A stretch of 51,038 nucleotides of DNA from Chitinophagaceae bacterium (GCA_024707305.1 JANPZZ010000019.1:1-51038), one strand, 5' to 3'. Positions 37,468-48,781 are shown, counted from the stretch's first letter. The notes: generated by a model not told the origin, from the letters alone. Made by a program: numbers and translations.

Positions 37468-38051
37468 TTACTGGATGCCATAGCTTTCCAACAGCGCTTT
37501 ATATTGTTCACCATTCCGGCGACGCAGGCTTTCTTTTCCCACGAGGTCCTGGATGCGCATTACACCATCGAGAATTGCTTCAGGACGTGGAGGGCAACCG
37601 GGCACATATACATCTACAGGTACTACCTGGTCGATGCCCTGCAATACGCTGTAAGTGTCGAATACACCACCGCTGGATGCACATGCACCAACGGCAATTA
37701 CCCAACGGGGTTCGGCCATTTGCAGGTAAACCTGTTTTACTACCGGCCCCATTTTTTGGAAATAGTTCCCATCACCATCAGCAGGTCGCACTGGCGTGGA
37801 GAAAACCCTACACGTTCGCTACCAAAGCGGGCGAGGTCGTAATGGGCTCCCATGGTCGCCATGAATTCGATACCGCAGCATGAGGTGGCAAATGGCAGGG
37901 GCCAGATTGAATTTTTTCTTGCCAGGCCAATTACGCTGTTCAAACTGGTGGCAAAAAAACCTTCACCCTGGTGACCTTCAGGCATGTCAACCATGCTGAT
38001 ATCTGTCACCAGATCTTTTTTCTTAATATTAAATGATACAGGACGAGACAT
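37468..38051 (-). CDS. nuoB: NADH-quinone oxidoreductase subunit B
   Basis: Carries cluster N2, the last iron-sulfur centre before quinone; about 194 residues after repair. Ligands: tandem Cys in [12 protein letters not shown], then [13 protein letters not shown] and [13 protein letters not shown] base is missing from the run at 37752-37757; restoring it gives [18 protein letters not shown]. The start is ATG at 38051, with 88 bases to nuoA. Confidence 0.94.
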
Positions 38052-38139
38052 ATTCTTTTTTTAAAATTTGATGATAAACGCATCTACGTTTATAACAAAT
38101 AAAAACGGGTAGGGTTCCCATTCCGTGTGCCCACAGCAA

Positions 38140-38536
38140 TTAATCTTCCCACTTCAGCGCTCCTTTCCGTACGATATAGATAAAACCGCTGAGGAAGAAA
38201 CCCACGAACATGAGCACCGCCCAGAATCCATCCCAGCCTAATTCCTTAAAATTGACAGCATAAGGATAGAAAAAGATCACTTCCACGTCGAAAAGCACGA
38301 AGAGGATCGCGGTGAGAAAGTATTTGATCGCCATGGGCTGCCGCGCATCACCATGGGATTCAATACCGCTCGAAAAGTTCTGCAATTTGTCTGGAGGTCT
38401 TCCTTTTGGGACCCAGAAAATGGGTTGCAACGGTTAATACTGCAATGAGGCCTACGGCCATAGCTACCTGTAACGCAATGGGCAGGTAAGAGCTGGCGCC
38501 TGTGTCGGTTGGATTTATCTGGAGTAAATGGATCAT
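38140..38536 (-). CDS. nuoA: NADH-quinone oxidoreductase subunit A
   Basis: Three-helix membrane subunit, about 131 residues after repair, first gene of the operon. It has the first helix (LPIALQVAMAVGLIAVLTVA), then LGPKRKTS, the conserved FSSGIESHGDARQPMAIKYF loop (the family's ECG region, here SSGIES), FDVEVIFFYPYAVNF and a last helix (GFWAVLMFVGFFLSGFIYIV). An indel near 38392-38398 separates helix 1 from the loop. ATG at 38536 is preceded by AGGG. The classical Cys of the loop (usually YECG) is Ser here. Confidence 0.9.
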
Positions 38537-38553
38537 AATTTTTACCCTGGGGG

Positions 38554-38561
38554 CAAAAATA
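38554..38561 (-). promoter_or_regulatory. Candidate -7 box of the nuo operon
   Basis: On the minus strand this reads TATTTTTG, a full match to TAnnTTTG, 17 bases upstream of the nuoA ATG. No convincing -33 TTTG is found at the usual distance. The leader would be about 10 bases and still contain the AGGG ribosome-binding site. Confidence 0.4.
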
Positions 38562-38687
38562 AGACAGGGCAATCAATAAAACGAATAAAGTGGCAGGGAA
38601 AGTAGAAACTCGCGAACAGAACTTTGTGGAAATCAAAAAGCTGGCGCCGGAAATACGATGTTTCAACTTTAAATAAGTCTGAAATAT

Positions 38688-38726
38688 AAAAAGCAAAAGC
38701 TGGCGAATTGCCAGCTTTTGCTTTTA
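38688..38726 (-). terminator. Intrinsic terminator after the TPR gene
   Basis: AAAAGCAAAAGCTGGC and GCCAGCTTTTGCTTTT are perfect 16-bp inverted arms around a 5-base loop. They lie 24 bases after the stop of the minus-strand TPR gene, isolating it from nuoA. The ~210 bases between the TPR stop and nuoA hold this hairpin and the putative nuo promoter only. Confidence 0.88.
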
Positions 38727-38749
38727 TATCGAAAGATGTGCCTTCCAGG

Positions 38750-40450
38750 CTACTTTCCTGCTCCCGCATTTTTAGCACCCGTCCCGGAAGGGTTGGTACT
38801 CGACTTCAGGTTAGCAGAAAGTGCATCAATATTTTTCTGAATACTTTCCTTACGTGCCGGATCGGTAGTTGCCGATTTCATCAGCTTCAGGTATTCCACT
38901 GCTTTTGCCTGGTCGCCCGCCTCGTTGTAATACATCGCGAGGAAATAGGAAGCCTGCGTTATCTGCTGTGCGTAAGTAACGGTATCATTGTTGGTAAACT
39001 TAATCAATGCTTCAGCCGCTGGCAGCGCAATGCTGTCTTTGGCTACTGTGTCAATGATCTGCGCATTACGGAATTTCCACTCCCATCCATAAATCTGGTC
39101 GGGGAAGCTGTCGGCTACCAGCGTAAAGATCTCGTAGCTCCGCTCATAGTTTGTGTTGCGATAGTTGGCATAACCCGCGCTAAACCATTCGTTGATTGTT
39201 TTTGTGGGTTTGATTTCAATAAGCATGTCGTACAACTTGCTTTCCAGGTCGTATTTCTTTTGCTTGTTGAAGAATGCCGCACCCTGTTTCAACAGGTCAA
39301 TTTTGTTAGCCAGTACTGTGTCGGCTGCAACACCTTCCTGATAAGCCTGCAAAACCACTTCTTCCTGTCCGGGAATAGTTGAGTAAATGTCGGCTTTCAA
39401 TTTGTAGTCGTTTGCCTGTACTTCATCACCTGACTTCAGGTTGGCGAAATACAGATCGATATATTCTTTGGCAGCTACAGTATCTTTCTTCTGCACATAT
39501 GCGTCAGCAATCAGCTTGTAAGTGGGTGCTTTTGTGTCTTTACCAGCTTTGGCAATGATATTTTTTGCACCAGCGATTGCTTCGTCAAATTCTTTTTTCA
39601 CCCAGTGAGTTTGAGCAGCCAGGTATTCGTTTTGTGGATCGGGATCAGAATTCTCGATGAATTTTTGCGCATAGTATTGCGCGTTGTTATAATCCTGACG
39701 GTATAATTTGAAATAGTACAGTTCATAATAAGCGGGAGCAAATTTAGGATCAGCCTCGATGGCTGCTTCCATATGTTTTTGGAAAAGATCCCAGTTACGC
39801 TGTCCGTTAAACAGCATTGCTGTACGGTAATGAGGAACTGCAAATTTGCTGTTCAGCTCAGTGGCACGTTGGTAGTTCTGGAAAGCCAGGCCACCTGCTT
39901 CACCGGGTTTTCCTTTACGATATGCATTCCCAAGGTTCAGGAAAATGCTGGCGTTTTTAGGATCACGCTGTGCAGCTTCTTCCAGTTTCTCAATTGCGTA
40001 ATTGATATCGCCTTTTTTATCTTTCTGTGTATATACTTCAGTGATGGCGCGGCCCACTGCGTTCAGTATAACAGGATCATTACCCTTCTTTCCTTTGGTC
40101 ATAGTGATCGCTGCTTCGAAACGTTGTTTCGCTTCGCTGATTTTATTTTCTTCTAATTCTACCTGGCCCATACCTACAATAACCAGTGGTGCGTTCGCGC
40201 TTGCGAGCAGGGCCTTTTCATATAGTGCCTTGGCGCTGGCGACATCATTCTTCTCGAGATATGTTTGACCCAGCCAGTATGTAGCTTCGATATTGTTGGG
40301 ATTCGCTGCCAGTAATTTCTCAAAAGTGGCTATAGCGCTCTTGAAGCGCTCAGCGTACATATCATTCACACCATCCTGGAGGGATTGTGCCTTCACCGTA
40401 CCTGCAAACAGAGAAACCGCAACCAGGCATGTAATTGAAATTTTCTTCAT
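38750..40450 (-). CDS. Exported tetratricopeptide-repeat protein
   Basis: Periplasmic or surface TPR protein of 566 residues, intact. A signal peptide (MKKISITCLVAVSLFAGTVK, then AQ) precedes about ten TPR motifs, such as NNIEATYWLGQTYLEKNDVA, ASIFLNLGNAYRKGKPGEAG and FAPAYYELYYFKLYRQDYNN. The C-terminus is low-complexity (STNPSGTGAKNAGAGK). I chose ATG at 40450 because the signal peptide begins there; an upstream in-frame start would add 17 hydrophilic residues. It starts 43 bases after the PstS-like gene on the same strand. It is probably a scaffold; the partner is unknown. Confidence 0.85.
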   Translation of the reverse strand: MKKISITCLVAVSLFAGTVKAQSLQDGVNDMYAERFKSAIATFEKLLAANPNNIEATYWLGQTYLEKNDVASAKALYEKALLASANAPLVIVGMGQVELEENKISEAKQRFEAAITMTKGKKGNDPVILNAVGRAITEVYTQKDKKGDINYAIEKLEEAAQRDPKNASIFLNLGNAYRKGKPGEAGGLAFQNYQRATELNSKFAVPHYRTAMLFNGQRNWDLFQKHMEAAIEADPKFAPAYYELYYFKLYRQDYNNAQYYAQKFIENSDPDPQNEYLAAQTHWVKKEFDEAIAGAKNIIAKAGKDTKAPTYKLIADAYVQKKDTVAAKEYIDLYFANLKSGDEVQANDYKLKADIYSTIPGQEEVVLQAYQEGVAADTVLANKIDLLKQGAAFFNKQKKYDLESKLYDMLIEIKPTKTINEWFSAGYANYRNTNYERSYEIFTLVADSFPDQIYGWEWKFRNAQIIDTVAKDSIALPAAEALIKFTNNDTVTYAQQITQASYFLAMYYNEAGDQAKAVEYLKLMKSATTDPARKESIQKNIDALSANLKSSTNPSGTGAKNAGAGK

Positions 40451-40493
40451 TGTTTTTTCACTTTTATAGAAGTTGTAAATATAACCATTTGAT

Positions 40494-41424
40494 TTATTCA
40501 TTCAACCTTATCGGCCGAAGAGTAAATTTTTTTTGAGTTGGCACAAGATAGGCTCTTTTGAAAATTAGCTGACCTACATGACCTTTCATGAAATTTGCCA
40601 GCCCATAACCTAACCCATTGTGCCGCTCTTTTTTGATATAAAACAAATCGCGTACCATTGGATAAATACCCAGATAAATATTATTCTGCACGGGCAATAC
40701 GAACGTTCCTGTGGAGTCTGTACTTTCCAGGTGAGCGATTTTTACTTTTTTCAAAAAACTTAATTGATCCTCATCATCTTTATTACCAATCCAACTTACA
40801 CCAATAAATCCTACAGTGCCGGGATTACGTGATACAAAGTCGATTACCGACTCACTTGTCTGCGCTGCCATGGCATTAGATGTGAGGCTGCCGCCATGTA
40901 ACACTGAATCGACGATATAACGTACCGTACTGGTTGCCTGCGTCCCGTCAAATACCGGGATTAAATTTTTTCTTAAAGGTTCCTGTCAGCACCGCTCTGA
41001 TTTCATCCATAGTGAAAAGAGAATCAGGAGACTGGGGGTGCACGATGACGGCAATTGCGTCGCGGGCCACATTTAGCGACTCTGGCTCCACTTTCAGGCT
41101 GTCGGATACAAAGCGCGATTCCTGTTTAGATAAACCGCGGGTTGTAATAATCAACCGGATACTATCAACCAGCAGATCTTTGAAACATTCTGCTTCCGGT
41201 TTATAATGTACGTTAATTTTCGTGCCACGATTGTTCGATTCGTAGACTTTGACATGTTCGTCAATAATCGGTTTAAATGATTCATCTGCACTGATGTGTA
41301 TTTCTCCACGAAGCGGCGTATCGGGTAAAGCTTCCGCTTTTTCTTTGTACGTATCGCAGCCCGCTTCCAACATCATCAGGAAAATGAAACTTGCACATTT
41401 CCACAAACCTTTACACCTCCTCAT
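40494..41424 (-). CDS. PstS-like substrate-binding lipoprotein
   Basis: Periplasmic-binding-protein fold of the phosphate-binding (PstS/SBP_bac_11) type, about 309 residues after repair. The lipoprotein signal ends MMLEAGCDTYKEK. Body motifs include GEIHISADESFKPIIDEHVK, LIITTRGLSKQE (the TR region), IAVIVHPQSPDSLFTMDEIR, and SRNPGTVGFIGVSW in the second lobe. An extra base in the run at 40966-40971 breaks the frame; repair gives KKNLIPVFDGTQATSTVRYI. Its ATG overlaps the stop of the upstream small gene (ATGA), so translation is coupled. No pstC, pstA or pstB lies nearby. Confidence 0.85.
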
Positions 41425-41720
41425 TTAAAATAATTTTTCTTATATCCACGATAAATGCGCCACAGGCCGTAAATGAAAAATATGCCCCCGATGATTTTAT
41501 CAGAATCATTAGGAGGAAACTGCTTATTAAAATCAATATCAAATTGGTTACGGAAAAACAGGAACGCACCTATAGTCACGATAATCACCCCAATTGCATA
41601 ATCCATCAGCGAGCGCATGGAAGCGACCTGTTTGCTGCGTTTGCGCTCATATTCTTCAGCCATCGTTTCTGCACTGCGAGGCTCCCGGTCAGGGGTGGAT
41701 TCTTCTGGTATTTTCTTCAT
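41421..41720 (-). CDS. Small two-helix membrane protein, unknown function
   Basis: 99 residues, intact. A charged N-terminus (MKKIPEESTPDREPRSAETM) is followed by a basic helix, then two membrane segments (YAIGVIIVTIGAFLFF and IIGGIFFIYGLWRIY) and a basic tail (RGYKKNYFK). Its stop overlaps the ATG of the PstS-like gene. It is the first gene of the three-gene unit with the PstS-like and TPR genes. I do not recognise a characterised family. Confidence 0.75.
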   Translation of the reverse strand: MKKIPEESTPDREPRSAETMAEEYERKRSKQVASMRSLMDYAIGVIIVTIGAFLFFRNQFDIDFNKQFPPNDSDKIIGGIFFIYGLWRIYRGYKKNYFK

Positions 41721-41909
41721 TTATATAGGTTCAGCGCCGCCAAATTATTGAATTTTACTTTTAAATGGCCTTTTTGCGCGATAAACTTTAGATGCAGAAC
41801 GGTTTGAATTTCCACATATTTTACGCAATTCATCGCCTTTAGGGCAACCTGCATGTTTGATATAAAAGCCTGAAAACGCATCAATCATCTACCGACCACT
41901 GCCCTTTAT

Positions 41910-41917
41910 TATCTTTG
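41910..41917 (+). promoter_or_regulatory. -7 promoter box of the LMW-PTP gene
   Basis: TATCTTTG is a full match to the Bacteroidota -7 consensus, followed by CGCC and then the ATG at 41922. With a start site a few bases after the box, the mRNA would be leaderless or nearly so. No clear -33 element is visible. Confidence 0.6.
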
Positions 41918-41921
41918 CGCC

Positions 41922-42376
41922 ATGAAAATTTTAATGGTTTGCCTGGGTAATATCTGCCGTAGTCCGCTGGCAGAGGGCATTCTGCAGGAAAAAGCATTTA
42001 AAGCGGGGCTCAACTGGAGTGTGGAAAGTGCGGGCACCAACGGTTATCATGACGGTGAAGCACCCCATCCCCTTTCGCAAAAAGTAGCGCAGGCACGTGG
42101 CATTGATATCAGTTGCCAGCGTTCGCGCAGGTTCAGGGCTGAAGATTTTGATAATTATGACCGCATTTACGCGCTCGCCGGCGATGTGATGGACGAAATC
42201 AGGCGAATCGGCAAAAAAAATATGACGCATCGAAAGTGGACCTGCTGATGAATGAACTTTATCCCGGAACACACCAGGATGTTCCCGATCCATATTATGG
42301 CGCAGAACCGGGGTATCATGATGTGTATGATATGATTGAGAGGGCATGTGAGAGGATTGTGGAGAGATATCGATGA
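41922..42376 (+). CDS. Low-molecular-weight protein-tyrosine phosphatase
   Basis: About 151 residues after repair. The P-loop is VCLGNICRSPLAEG, with nucleophile Cys and Arg in the CX5R pattern at the N-terminus. The general-acid motif DPYYGAEPGYHDVYDM lies near the C-terminus, both as in Wzb/YwlE-type enzymes. The 8-A run at 42213-42220 is one base short; restoring it joins RIGKK to YDASKVDLLMNELYPG. The stop codon (42374-42376) lies within a heptamer repeat tract. It is probably a single-gene unit with its own promoter. Confidence 0.9.
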
Positions 42377-42426
42377 TCGATGGTTGATGATCGATGATCG
42401 ATGGTCGATGATCGATGGTCGAACAA
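42369..42426 (+). repeat. 7-nt tandem repeat starting at the LMW-PTP stop codon
   Basis: Eight heptamers in a row: CGATGAT, CGATGGT and TGATGAT variants, ending CGAACAA. The gene's TGA stop is part of the first unit. No separate inverted partner is seen, but ATCGAT and related palindromic steps allow local pairing. The tract lies about 70 bases before hisS. Confidence 0.8.
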
Positions 42427-42497
42427 CGAAAGCTCCTTTTGGGGTTGGGGGTTTATAATGAATGAATGATCGTTTTTCAAATAGCTAACAATAACTG

Positions 42498-43876
42498 ATG
42501 GCAAAAGCAACTGTAAGTGTACCACAGGGAACGCGGGATTTTGGACCCGAAACGGTACGGAAGAGAAATTATATTTTTTCTGTAATCAAATCCGTATTTG
42601 AAAAATATGGATTCCAGCCGCTTGAAACACCGGCAATGGAAAACCTGGAAACATTAATGGGCAAATATGGCGAAGAAGGGGACCGCCTGATTTTTAAAAT
42701 ACTCAACAACGGCCTTTCTGATCCTGCGAACACTGAGAAAGCAAAAGCTGCTTTTGAACAGGTGCTCAATGGAAAAAATTCGAAAGATTTAACCGAACGC
42801 GCACTTCGCTACGATCTTACCATTCCTTTTGCTCGCTATGTTGCAATGAATCATCAACGACTTCATTTTCCTTTTCGTCGCTACCAGGTGCAGCCGGTAT
42901 GGCGTGCCGACAGGCCGCAGCGTGGTCGCTATCGCGAATTTTACCAGTGTGATGCTGATGTTGTTGGAAGCAACTCACTCTTAAATGAAGTAGAACTCGC
43001 AGGCATCTATGCAGATGTGTTTGCGAAACTTAACATTCCTGTAACCATCAAACTCAATAACCGAAAAGTGCTGGCAGCACTTGCTGCTGCAACAGGTGAT
43101 GCGACCAAACTCACCGACATTACAGTTGCTATCGACAAGCTTGATAAGATCGGTCTCGATAAAGTTGTGCTGGAGTTGCAGGGCAAAGGACTGGGAGATG
43201 TTGAAATCGACATCATCAAAAAATACCTTTCTATTTCAGGCTCGAATACGGAACGCCTGCAGCAAGTGGAAGATTTATTGGGAAATGAACCACTTGCAAA
43301 AGAAGGCGTAAGCGAGTTGCGCTGGATTTTGGATTTCCTCCAGTCTACCGGCCGCGGAAACATACCTATTGAAATGGATTTTACCCTGGCACGTGGCCTG
43401 AATTACTATACCGGCACCATCTTCGAGGTAAAAGCACTGGATGTACAAATGGGTAGTATTGGCGGTGGCGGCCGTTACGACGACCTGACCGGCCTGTTTG
43501 GCGTTCCCGGCATCCCTGGTGTGGGCATCAGTTTTGGTGTGGACCGAATTTACGACGTGTTGGAAGAGAAAAACACGTTTCCCCCTGAGGTTCAATCTGG
43601 TACGGACGTTTTATTCTTCAATCTGGGCGCTGCCGAGTGCCGTGCAGCCTTTCAACTGGCCGACCTTTTACGTGCAAATGGCGTTCGCTGCGAGGTGTTT
43701 CATGAAAATGTAAAGTTTGATAAACAGTTCAAATACGCGGAAAAAAGCTGATTCCTTACGTCATCATCATCGGCAGCCAGGAGCTGCAGGAGAAACGTTG
43801 TACCATAAAACACCTGCGCGACGGGCAGCAGCAATCCGTGCCATTCGAAAATTTGACACAGTTTTCGTTTCTTTGA
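42498..43876 (+). CDS. hisS: Histidyl-tRNA synthetase
   Basis: Class II aminoacyl-tRNA synthetase, about 459 residues after repair. Motifs: VPQGTRDFGPETVRKRNYIF, ALRYDLTIPFARYVAMN, motif 2 YQVQPVWRADRPQRGRYREF, the histidine-binding GLNYYTGTIFE, and motif 3 GGGGRYDDL with GVGISFGVDRIYDVLE. An A is missing from the run 43741-43746. Restoring it extends the anticodon-binding domain through YAEKKLIPYVIIIG to a stop at 43874-43876. Confidence 0.95.
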
Positions 43877-43893
43877 TTTCCAAATCAAAAAAC

Positions 43894-45561
43894 ATGACTA
43901 AACGACCGCTGGTATTGGTGGTCCTTGTTTTCGCCATCATCTTTACATCGTGTACACAAGGTGGAAAAACGGGCCTGCTCGTGCCAAAAGATGCTGCATT
44001 TGCAATGCACATCAACCTTAAATCTTTATCTGGAAAATTAAGCTGGGAAGAAATCAAGCAATCAGAATGGTTCAATGACCTGCGTCTCGAAACGCAGGAC
44101 AGTCTTGCCCACAAAATGCTCGAAAACCCATCCTCATCAGGAATTGATATGGATGGAGACTGGGTAATTCACATGGCCCGTTACAATGGAAGTGGCTATT
44201 CAGCTTTCCAGGGAAAAATTAAAGATGTGACTGCCTATGAGCAAACATTGAACACAGTAAATGAAAATAGATCACAGGTTAAGACTGATGGTGATCTGAA
44301 GTACCTGGCTGCAGGAAGTGACGGTATTGTTGCGTGGAACAACGACCGCTTCATCATCCTGAATAATGTTGCACTGGACGCCCTCGAGCGTGGATGGGGT
44401 TCGGAAAAAAGAACCCGTCCGATGTCGGCAGACACGCTGCTGAAACTTACGCGCGAGCTGTTTGCACTGAAAGGCGATAAATTACTCGACAGTGATAAGC
44501 GCTTTAGTTCACTGATTGCCGAAGAAGGTGATTTGCACATGTGGTTTAACACCTCTGCTTTCGCTGGAAACTCACTTGGCATGATCATGTCGATGATGAA
44601 AGTAGGTGTATTGCTTGAAGGAAACCTTAGTGCTGCCACACTCAATTTTGATAATGGCAAAATCACCATTAAGGGAACGCAGTATTATGGTGATGAAATG
44701 AAATCGCTCCTGAAAAAACATCCACCAAAAAATATTAGTGCCGACATCATCAATCGACTGCCTGCACAAAACGTAATGGCTGCTGGAGCCTTTAACTTCC
44801 CGCCAAAAGGATTGCGTGAACTCGCAAAAAATCACCGGTACCGAGGGCATGATCAACGGGTTCCTTGGTGAGTACAACTATAGCGTTGATGAATTTATTA
44901 GCGCGAATAAAGGCGATATCGTTTTTGCATTGACAAATGTTGGATTAGCACAGGACTCGATAGCATACGAAGGACTGAATGGCAAAAAAGAATATTTCGT
45001 CAATTCTAAACCTGACCTGAGTTTTGTTACGGGTGTTTCTGTAGACAATAAAGAAGCATTTGGTAAAATGATCTCCATCATTCAACAGCAGACGAAAGGA
45101 GTGGATCGCGCCAATCCTGACGTTGAATATACATTAAGCGACGACTGGTTCATTGTTAGTAATGAGAAATCAAGCGTCGACGCTTTTAAAGCCGGCAACA
45201 ACAAACCCGTTTATGCTGATAAGATTACAGGCCATCAGTCTGGTTTCTTCGTTGACCTGCAAACGATACTTACCAAGACAAAAGAATTCCGGAAAGAAAG
45301 TGGCAAAACCATCGATGCTGCGGACAGTGCTATATTTGATGCATCAATGGCACTCTGGGAAAATATAATCATCCACGGTGATTTCAAAGACGGAAAAACA
45401 ATTTCTGTTGTTGAAGTAAATATGTTAGATAAAAACACTAACAGCCTGAAGCAATTGAATAAGTATGCGGATGTGATGTATAAAAATAATAGGTCACGGT
45501 ACACACCGGATTCCTGGGAGAAAAAAAAGACGGTATTACGATCCCCGACACTGATAAATAA
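43894..45561 (+). CDS. DUF4836 family lipoprotein
   Basis: About 555 residues after repair, exported and probably lipid-anchored (VVLVFAIIFTSCTQGG). The start LLVPKDAAFAMHINLKSLSG is characteristic of DUF4836, a Bacteroidota-specific family of unknown function. An extra A in 44826-44831 breaks the frame in LAKITGTEGM. A missing A in 45521-45528 displaces the end, which repairs to DGITIPDTDK and a stop at 45559-45561. It begins 17 bases after hisS and is followed by a terminator. Confidence 0.82.
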
Positions 45562-45584
45562 TCTCAACGGGTTTTAAAACTTTT

Positions 45585-45612
45585 AAGCCGCAGCGAAAAG
45601 CTGCGGCTTATT
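45585..45612 (+). terminator. Intrinsic terminator after the DUF4836 gene
   Basis: AAGCCGCAGC and GCTGCGGCTT form a perfect 10-bp stem with a GAAAA loop, preceded by TTTT and followed by ATTAAT. It ends about 15 bases before the start of the ABC ATPase gene. Confidence 0.8.
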
Positions 45613-45626
45613 AATGTAATAGAATT

Positions 45627-46268
45627 ATGCCGCTACAATTAACCAATCTGTTGCCAACTTACTTTGATGCCAGCCGCAAGAATGGTTCAGAAATCTGGGG
45701 AAAAGAACACAGGTTTGATGCAGGCCAGTACATCAAGATAATCGCACCTTCTGGAAGCGGGAAATCATCATTGATGAATTTCCTGTACGGCATGCGTACG
45801 ACTTTTTCCGGTGATATTCGCTACAACAACAAGTCTATCTTACAGAATAGTGACGAAGACTGGGCAGTAATCAGAAGGGAAACGGTAAGCATCGTTTTTC
45901 AGGATTTACGCTTATTTCCGCAACAATCTGTTTTGGATAACATAGAAATTAAAAGGCAGTTGCAACCTTATCATCCATCGGAAAAAATGAAAGAGATGGC
46001 TGAGCGCCTCGGCATTGCAGACAAACTGACATCGAAGTGTGGCAACTGCAGTTATGGTGAACAACAGCGCACTGCTATCATCCGCGCGATGATGCAGCCT
46101 TTTCAGTTCCTGTTGTTGGATGAACCCTTTAGTCATCTCGATGACGCAAACGCGCAGAAGGCGATGGGTCTGATGATGGAAGAAGCGCAGGCGCGTAATG
46201 CGTGTATCATCCTCGCCGATCTCGAAAGGCTTGATCATTATCCTTACACTCAACTTTATCACCTGTAA
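45627..46268 (+). CDS. ABC transporter ATP-binding protein (LolD/MacB-like)
   Basis: Intact, 213 residues. Walker A is APSGSGKSSLMNFL, the Q-loop is IVFQDLRLFPQQ, the signature region is NCSYGEQQRTAIIRAMM, Walker B is FLLLDEPFSHLDD, and the switch region is ILADLERLDHYPYTQ. The signature SYGEQ departs from LSGGQ, and the usual switch His is not in its normal TH context. It precedes the permease gene by 9 bases, so the two form one transporter. Confidence 0.88.
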   Translation: MPLQLTNLLPTYFDASRKNGSEIWGKEHRFDAGQYIKIIAPSGSGKSSLMNFLYGMRTTFSGDIRYNNKSILQNSDEDWAVIRRETVSIVFQDLRLFPQQSVLDNIEIKRQLQPYHPSEKMKEMAERLGIADKLTSKCGNCSYGEQQRTAIIRAMMQPFQFLLLDEPFSHLDDANAQKAMGLMMEEAQARNACIILADLERLDHYPYTQLYHL

Positions 46269-46277
46269 TCTTATTCT

Positions 46278-47476
46278 ATGCCATCGTTTAAACCTTTACG
46301 TCCGTTATTTCAAACCGGCAGCAACCGTTGGTCGCGTTGGTTTTCTTATATCGGCCTGGGCATTGGAATACTGCTATTGCTGGCATCGCTGCAGATGTTT
46401 ATCAACCTGCAGCAGATGCTAAAAACGGCAGTATTCGTAAAGATGGATTTGATTTCATCAGCATTACCCGAATGGTGTCGAATTCGACAATGGGGCAAAA
46501 GGAAAAGAATTCTTTTACACAGGAAATGGTTGACAGCATTCGCCAGCAACCATTCATTGAAGATGTAGCGCCACTGGAAGCAAACCTTTTTCAGGTGGAA
46601 CTAAGTGCAGGCGGCATCCTCCCGTTCAGCACCAATTTATTTGTAGAAAGTATTGAAGACCGTTTTCTTGATACGCTGCCGCCCAACTTTGGCTGGCAAC
46701 CTGGCCAAAGTAAAATTCCCGTGATCGTTTCTTCAGATTTCCTCGAAATCTTCAACGTATTCGGACCAAGTTATGGGTTGCCGCAGGTGTCACCAGAAAC
46801 GGCATCAGGCATACCTGTTTTCATTACTGTTTCCGGCGATGCCGGCCGTGAAGAAACATTTGCCGGACAAATCGTTGCTTTCAGCGATCGTATCAACTCA
46901 GTAATTGTACCAAAAAGTTTTCTCGACTGGGGCAACGTTACATTCAAAGGGAAAAAAGCAGCGTACTTCAGTAGGTTGTACTTAAAAACAAAAGACGCAA
47001 ATGATCCGGCGCTGCTTTCCTACCTTGATGCGAATGGGTTTAAAGTAAATAAAGACAAAACCAAATTCGGTCGCATGAAGCAGGTGTTTGAAGGAATTTT
47101 TACCGGACTGGGTGTGTTTGGAATACTGGTAGTGATACTTGCGCTGTTGCTATTCTCCTTTTATCTGCAGCTCGTTATTGCTCGTAGCCGTGAAAGCATA
47201 CGTTTGTTGCTGATGCTGGGCTACTCACCCAACTGGCTTAGTGTAAACTTTACGCGTCGCTTTATTCCGGTTTATATCGGCATCATCGTGGTGGCAGTCT
47301 TGCTGATCGCCATTATGCAATATGTCTTTCATCAATGGGTAATGTACAACCGGCCAGAACTGGAGTCGTGGCCACACTGGTCGGTAGCACTGGTTGCAGT
47401 TGCGCTGCTCATCCTTTCAATTGTCGCCAATTTCAGTCTTGTAAAAAAGAGAATGACAGAAGAAAAAGCCGTATAA
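46278..47476 (+). CDS. ABC transporter permease, FtsX type
   Basis: About 399 residues after repair. It has an N-terminal helix (WFSYIGLGIGILLLLASLQM), a periplasmic domain of about 200 residues starting NGSIRKDGFDFISITRMV, and three C-terminal helices (GVFGILVVILALLLFSFYLQ; PVYIGIIVVAVLLIAIMQ; SVALVAVALLILSIVANFSL). The loop ARSRESIRLLLMLGYSPNWL corresponds to the FtsX coupling loop. An A is missing from the run 46421-46425. The cargo is unknown. It is convergent with the thiolase gene (9 bases between stops). Confidence 0.85.
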
Positions 47477-47485
47477 CAACTTCGA

Positions 47486-48689
<1,204 letters not shown>

Positions 48690-48712
48690 AATCCGCTAAA
48701 ATATTAATGCGG

Positions 48713-48720
48713 CAAAGTAA
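48713..48720 (-). promoter_or_regulatory. Candidate -7 box of the thiolase gene
   Basis: On the minus strand this reads TTACTTTG, one mismatch from TAnnTTTG, about 23 bases before the thiolase ATG. It faces the rlmN promoter in a 104-base divergent gap. Confidence 0.3.
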
Positions 48721-48781
48721 CGGAAAACCTCGATTCGGCAGGTTCCGCTTATATGCTTCCGGAAATCCGGCGAATCAGGTG

